NCBI GenBank assembly: GCA_947447815.1 | Contig: CANFLJ010000052.1 | Location: forward strand, 1 to 9,011 | Direction of reading: 5' to 3' | Source of the DNA: Chitinophagaceae bacterium | Lineage (GTDB): Bacteria > Bacteroidota > Bacteroidia > Chitinophagales > Chitinophagaceae | Length of the DNA stretch: 9,011 bases | Shown here: in pieces, positions 5,506-9,011 of the stretch | Layout: the number at the start of each line of letters is the position of its first letter | How positions within the stretch are numbered: the stretch's first letter is position 1 | Notes under the pieces: model-generated | The model's database searches: none | The model's input: only the letters and a program-made list of their open reading frames with translations | What the model was told of the DNA's origin: nothing | Translations under genes and position numbers: made by a program

Positions 5506-7884
5506 TTAGAATTTAATATCAATATTTAAAGGCTCAGTAGGTATCTTTTTCGCTGTTATTGATAGATGATTTGAGTCGTCTATTTGATAATAAAACCCTA
5601 GTTCATTTTCCTTTGGATTATTATTCAACTTGTTATTTTTAATTGCAATTTCATTCCCATTAATAGAAACAGAGGAGGGTTTCTGATGAACATTTACTTC
5701 AAACTTAAATGGTAATGTAGTTAGATCTTTACCCATAAATTCAGGTCGATCAATACTCATATATATTTTTAAATGGTCTTGATACAGTCCACCAGATTTT
5801 AAATTTACTAATGCAAACTGATTTTTTGCTAATGCACTTTTCGTCTTTCCGTCATCAAAATAAAATTCTGTCTTTGTTATTGAAGTTGAAAATGTGTAGT
5901 TAACATTGAATTGATTATTACAAGTAGTTACAATAAATGCTCCTGCTTTTAAGAAAACCGGGAGTAAAAAATTGTTTATGTCATACTGTATTGAACGTCC
6001 TCCAACGTACTGTTTTGATATGTTGTTTTTATCGAACCATACAAATCCTTTTGGTAAATATATTTTCCTTGTTTTTGCTCCCTTCTCTGTTATTGGTGCC
6101 ACCAGTATATCACTACCCCACATATACTCATCTTCTATTTTACAAGCAGTTGTATCCTTTGGAAATTCATAGTACAATGGTCTCATCAATGGTTCGCCAT
6201 ACTTGGCTTGTCTGTATGCCAATGTATAATTGTAAGGCATCATTGCATAACGGTCTTCAATGATACTTTTAGCAATTGCTCTATAAGGTGTATCTATCAA
6301 AGCAGCCTCGCTTGGAAAACTAAATGCTGCCTTCTCTATCTCATATAAAGCCGTTCCATGTGGCCTGAATATAGGGGTATATGCCGCAAACTGCAACCAG
6401 CGTATATAGAGTTCATTATCACCTTCGCCTCCTGCAAACCCACCTGCATCACTATGAGCATAAGGTATACCACTCATACTCATTCCTAATAGGTTGGTAA
6501 GTTGTGCTCTAAGTCCTCCCCAGCTTCTACTTACATCTCCTGTCCAAGGGAAAATACTATAGCGTTGACTACCTGCAAAACCAGAACGGTTTAAATGGAA
6601 TAGTCGGGTATCGGGATATTCTTTTGCATAATGTTCAAATAGATTCTTGTTCCAGTAATGCCCATAAATATTATGTACTTCATCTGCTTTCAACATCCTG
6701 TTAACTCCTAAGTCTTTTGCATTGTGCAACATATCTGCAGGATGTTTTTCTGGTTCACCAAGGTCGGTCCACCAGGCTGCTATTCCATTGTCTATTTGTT
6801 TTTTATAATGATAATTCCATATCCAGTTGCCTGCATCTTTTCTAAAGATATCTATCAATCCACCAACGCCAAAATAGAAGTCGTTGATCATGAAAGCTTT
6901 ATTGTTGCTATCCTTTGCCAGAAAAGATTCAGATTCATTAAATGCTTTAGTGTTTTTCAGCATAAAAGGTTCTGTAATCAGTACCGTATTGATGTTGTCT
7001 TTTTTAAAGTCGGCCACCATTTTGTTTGGGTTTGGCCATTTTGTTTTATTCACCCAGTCCAGGTTGCCCATGGTTCCTTTTATGCTATCGCCAAACCAGA
7101 ACAAATCAAATATGATTGCACTTACTGGAATATCTGCAGCCTTCATTTTTCCAGCTATATCTTTTACCTGAGTTTCGCTGGTATAACCAAATCTGCTCAT
7201 CAAATTTCCCAAAGCCCATCTTGGAGGTAGTGGTTGTTTTCCGGTAAGATTTTGATAAGCTGTTAATATTTCTTTGTTGTCTTTTCCGGTGATGATAAAT
7301 ACGTTTAACTGGCCACTCATAAATCCAGCTTCCAGAATATCAGGATTGGTTTTGGCAATGTCTGCATATCCCTTAGATGCATTATCAAAGAACAAACCAT
7401 ATCCATTGGAAGAAGTGAAGAAAGGAACTGAATAGTTTAAGTTATCTGCGCCTTCGCCATATCCATACCATGGATTATTATATAGATTTAGTCTGTAGCC
7501 TCTTCTGTTCAATGGCAATGCTCTTTCGCCCCCACCATATATTCTTTCGGTTTTGTTTAATAAAAATGAGAAGCCCCTGAATTCATTGCTTTGTTGTGTG
7601 CCAATAATTCTTGCATTACCTATTTTAATGGTATCTCCTTTCTTGCTGAATGGAATATTAAAACTATTTGTTGGAGATGAAATTACTGCATCAGTAATGT
7701 TTTCGTTGGTAGTATAATCCTTAGGTAGGAAAGTTAATTTAAAGACATTCGAACCATAAGCTTCTATCGTTACTTTTCCATTTTTATAATCAAAGTGTTT
7801 TGTTGGATTAAACGAAGTTGGTTGTGCAAATAGGTTGGTAGCAATCAAACAACTTACTATCAAATAGCAGTATACTTTATTCAT
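5506..7884 (-). CDS. Secreted glycoside hydrolase family 31 enzyme, probable alpha-glucosidase or alpha-transglucosylase
   Basis: A 792-residue exported enzyme. The first 20 residues form a signal peptide with likely cleavage LFA|Q; there is no lipobox cysteine. An N-terminal beta domain (about 25-215, including YGGGERALPLNRRGY) precedes the GH31 TIM barrel (about 220-560). The nucleophile is D374 in WWTDLGEP, the acid/base D450 in PWTGDVSRSWGGL, and substrate-site motifs HSDAGGF (477-483) and FRPHG (506-510) are intact. C-terminal beta domains follow (about 590-792). GH31 retaining enzymes act on alpha-glucosides and related sugars. Several stretches (MGNLDW, VLITEPF, GEPEKHP, GDVSRSWGGL, YIRWLQ) closely recall Cellvibrio japonicus Agd31B, an oligosaccharide 4-alpha-glucosyltransferase, so transfer of glucosyl units may be the main reaction; this is from memory. 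It is probably periplasmic or on the cell surface. No SusC/SusD genes are in the window, and no terminator is evident. Confidence 0.93.
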   Translation of the reverse strand: MNKVYCYLIVSCLIATNLFAQPTSFNPTKHFDYKNGKVTIEAYGSNVFKLTFLPKDYTTNENITDAVISSPTNSFNIPFSKKGDTIKIGNARIIGTQQSNEFRGFSFLLNKTERIYGGGERALPLNRRGYRLNLYNNPWYGYGEGADNLNYSVPFFTSSNGYGLFFDNASKGYADIAKTNPDILEAGFMSGQLNVFIITGKDNKEILTAYQNLTGKQPLPPRWALGNLMSRFGYTSETQVKDIAGKMKAADIPVSAIIFDLFWFGDSIKGTMGNLDWVNKTKWPNPNKMVADFKKDNINTVLITEPFMLKNTKAFNESESFLAKDSNNKAFMINDFYFGVGGLIDIFRKDAGNWIWNYHYKKQIDNGIAAWWTDLGEPEKHPADMLHNAKDLGVNRMLKADEVHNIYGHYWNKNLFEHYAKEYPDTRLFHLNRSGFAGSQRYSIFPWTGDVSRSWGGLRAQLTNLLGMSMSGIPYAHSDAGGFAGGEGDNELYIRWLQFAAYTPIFRPHGTALYEIEKAAFSFPSEAALIDTPYRAIAKSIIEDRYAMMPYNYTLAYRQAKYGEPLMRPLYYEFPKDTTACKIEDEYMWGSDILVAPITEKGAKTRKIYLPKGFVWFDKNNISKQYVGGRSIQYDINNFLLPVFLKAGAFIVTTCNNQFNVNYTFSTSITKTEFYFDDGKTKSALAKNQFALVNLKSGGLYQDHLKIYMSIDRPEFMGKDLTTLPFKFEVNVHQKPSSVSINGNEIAIKNNKLNNNPKENELGFYYQIDDSNHLSITAKKIPTEPLNIDIKF

Positions 7885-8060
7885 ACAGAAACAATTTATT
7901 CGGTTGTAAAGCTAAGGTTCTGTGATGAAATTTAAGGGATGATTTTAGTAAGAGTTTGATTGTCTTTGAAACCTGAAGGATTACAAAGTAAGTATTGCAA
8001 TCATTTATGCCAATGCATTAACCTTAAACTTTTTAAACCAATTGAGCTTATTGAACTTCA

Positions 8061-8483
8061 TTAGCTGCTATGGTCAGCAACAATTACCCAGGTTCCTTTT
8101 ATTTTTCTGAAGAGTAATGTGTAGTATCCCGATATGTCGCCAATAGTTCTTTTCAGATACCATTTACCTGTTACAAAGTAGTATTCTTTGGATAGTCTTT
8201 TTAAAGAAATAACTGTACTGGTAAAATGCCCCATGATGCTAGTGTCATGATAGCTTTTCTGATAGTTTTTTAAGGTATTCTGATAGCCGTAATGTGGTCC
8301 GTGTTTACCAATGAAAAGCAGACTGTCACTGTTCCAGTAGCCAATCATAAATTGATCAAGACGTCCTTCATTCCAGGCTTTTTCCTGATTAGCAAGTATT
8401 TTTCTGATTGCCTGTTCCTCTTTGTTCTGAGCAATTGCGTTAATCGATACTAATAAGAACAGAAATATGATTATTTGCTTCAT
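8061..8483 (-). CDS. Small secreted NTF2-like (DUF4440/SnoaL-type) protein
   Basis: A 140-residue protein with a clear signal peptide: a hydrophobic run over residues 4-15 and likely cleavage at AIA|Q (after residue 18). The mature part looks like the cone-shaped NTF2 fold: an opening helix with EQAIRKILANQEKAWNEGRLDQF, the segment YWNSDSLLFIG, then strands (HFTSTVISLKRL, YYFVTGKWYLKR, GYYTLLFRKIKGTWVIVADHSS). The ending F-R-K-x-K-G-T-W-x-I-V-x-D-H is typical of DUF4440 members. Members are often of unknown function; some are enzymes, others bind small ligands. The protein is presumably periplasmic. It lies between the repeat protein (33 bases upstream on the same strand) and the GH31 gene (176 bases downstream), so it may share a transcript with the repeat protein. 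Start ATG 8483 gives a well-formed signal peptide. Confidence 0.85.
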   Translation of the reverse strand: MKQIIIFLFLLVSINAIAQNKEEQAIRKILANQEKAWNEGRLDQFMIGYWNSDSLLFIGKHGPHYGYQNTLKNYQKSYHDTSIMGHFTSTVISLKRLSKEYYFVTGKWYLKRTIGDISGYYTLLFRKIKGTWVIVADHSS

Positions 8484-8516
8484 TAAAAAAGTTTGTTTTT
8501 ATAACATTATCTAGTC

Positions 8517-9011
8517 TTACTCTTTGTTGTATTCTTTATTGGCATCTCTGGTTGCCGGAGGGTTATTTTTTCTATTTCCACCATTCTCATTAGGGTCTTC
8601 GTTCAGTAAGTGGTCGTTTTCTTTTTTAGGTTCTTTTGGTAAAGTACTATCCTTGTATACTTCTACTTTAGCCGAATCTACTTTTGGTATTACTGGAACA
8701 ATCGGGGCAATAACACTATCTTTCTTTTGCTCAACTACTGGTGGTGCCGGCGGAGTAACAACAGTATCTCTTTTCACTGGTTCTACTACTGGAGTAGGTG
8801 GAGTGATAATAGTATCTTTCTTAGGTTCTACAACAGGTGCCTGTGGAATAACAACAGTGTCCTTCTTTACTGGTTCAGCTATTGGAGCCGGAGGAGTGAT
8901 AATGGTATCTTTCTTAGGTTCCACAACAGGTGCCGGCGGAGTAATAACAGTGTCCTTCTTCACTGGTTCTACTACTAGAGTAGGTGGAGTGACAATTGTA
9001 TCTTTCTTAGG
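8517..9011 (-). CDS. Proline-rich repeat protein, C-terminal part (N-terminus outside window)
   Basis: The frame stays open to the window edge, so only the last 164 residues are seen. The visible N-terminal two thirds consist of alternating 15- and 16-residue units, such as PKKDTIITPPAPIAE and PVKKDTVVIPQAPVVE, six in all with one lengthened to 17, then a degenerate seventh (QKKDSVIAPIVPVIP). The tail is hydrophilic, charged and low in complexity (KEPKKENDHLLNEDPNEN and on), with no membrane segment. Pro, Lys, Asp and Val dominate, which suggests an extended stiff linker, comparable in kind to the Pro/Lys spacer of TonB but without a TonB C-terminal domain. Cell location cannot be told without the N-terminus. 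The GTG at 8961-8963 is an internal Val codon inside the repeat and not a start. The gene lies 33 bases before the NTF2-like gene. Function unknown. Confidence 0.8.
   Translation of the reverse strand, partial: PKKDTIVTPPTLVVEPVKKDTVITPPAPVVEPKKDTIITPPAPIAEPVKKDTVVIPQAPVVEPKKDTIITPPTPVVEPVKRDTVVTPPAPPVVEQKKDSVIAPIVPVIPKVDSAKVEVYKDSTLPKEPKKENDHLLNEDPNENGGNRKNNPPATRDANKEYNKE
8764..9011 (-). repeat. 93-bp coding tandem repeat
   Basis: Identical landmarks recur at exactly 93 bases on the plus strand: ATCTTTCTTAGG at 8814, 8907 and 9000, and ACTGGTTC at 8776, 8869 and 8962. The unit encodes 31 residues made of two related 15/16-residue halves, so each 93-bp unit is itself an old duplication. About 2.7 units are visible and the array runs out of the window. 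Differences are mostly single bases, many silent. Confidence 0.85.

Noticed and set aside
5497..5509. Small palindrome CTAAT-TAT-ATTAG over the GH31 stop codon
   Set aside because: Only five pairs with A/T-rich arms and no T-run; likely chance.
5937..7230. Several plus-strand open frames opposite the GH31 gene
   Set aside because: They are antisense to a gene with intact catalytic motifs over its full length and lack family features.
7907..7914. Minus-strand TAGCTTTA as -7 box of the GH31 gene
   Set aside because: One mismatch to consensus at the final G and no TTG-type -33 box at 17-23 bases; too weak to list as a promoter.
7885..8060. 176-base gap before the GH31 gene as a site of an RNA or small gene
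   Set aside because: No open frame with support, no stable hairpin and no clear promoter could be seen.
8961..8963. GTG as start of the proline-rich repeat protein
   Set aside because: The frame continues through the repeat to the window edge (Pro, Glu, Val, Val, Leu, Thr and so on), and this codon is the conserved internal Val before KKDT.
8727..8978. Open frame on the plus strand rich in Trp, Ser, Arg and Asn
   Set aside because: It is the mirror of the 93-bp coding repeat; the absence of stops comes from the repeat, and the protein has no plausible start or composition.

Overview
The window looks like chromosomal DNA of a member of the phylum Bacteroidota, most likely a Chitinophagaceae or related Sphingobacteriia-type bacterium. 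The evidence is the PorX regulator (found with type IX secretion), AT-rich DNA, gene starts preceded by A/T-rich sequence instead of Shine-Dalgarno motifs, promoter elements that fit the Bacteroidota TTTG / TAnnTTTG pattern, and several small protein families typical of this phylum. Family and genus are inference only.

Layout, left half (+ strand): the 3' part of a pyruvate kinase gene (1-618) and its hairpin terminator; a free-standing small helical protein resembling DUF5618 (724-1104), also closed by a strong hairpin; porX (1263-2822), a CheY-like receiver fused to a PglZ/alkaline-phosphatase-type domain with its key residues intact; then a compact run of an uncharacterised 93-residue protein (2957-3238), a PhnP-like metallo-beta-lactamase-fold hydrolase that must start at TTG (3250-4026), and a membrane-anchored protein with three ComEA-like helix-hairpin-helix repeats (4070-4966). 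These last three probably form one transcription unit starting from a -7 element at 2926-2933.

Right half (- strand): queD (5083-5439), with its own recognisable promoter and an almost leaderless start; a large secreted GH31 enzyme (5506-7884) that resembles the alpha-transglucosylase Agd31B of Cellvibrio; a small secreted NTF2/DUF4440-like protein (8061-8483); and the C-terminal part of a proline-rich repeat protein (8517-9011, running off the window) encoded by an exact 93-bp periodic repeat. The two halves converge at about 4967-5082.

No complete, clearly new multi-gene system is visible; most genes are ordinary chromosomal genes. The points most worth following are two intergenic clusters of 7-bp tandem units (one behind porX, with units in both orientations, and one behind queD), the uncharacterised 93-aa gene downstream of porX, the PhnP-like enzyme without phosphonate genes, the likely transglucosylase specificity of the GH31 enzyme, and the 93-bp protein-coding repeat. 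No tRNA, rRNA, CRISPR array, insertion sequence or prophage gene was seen.
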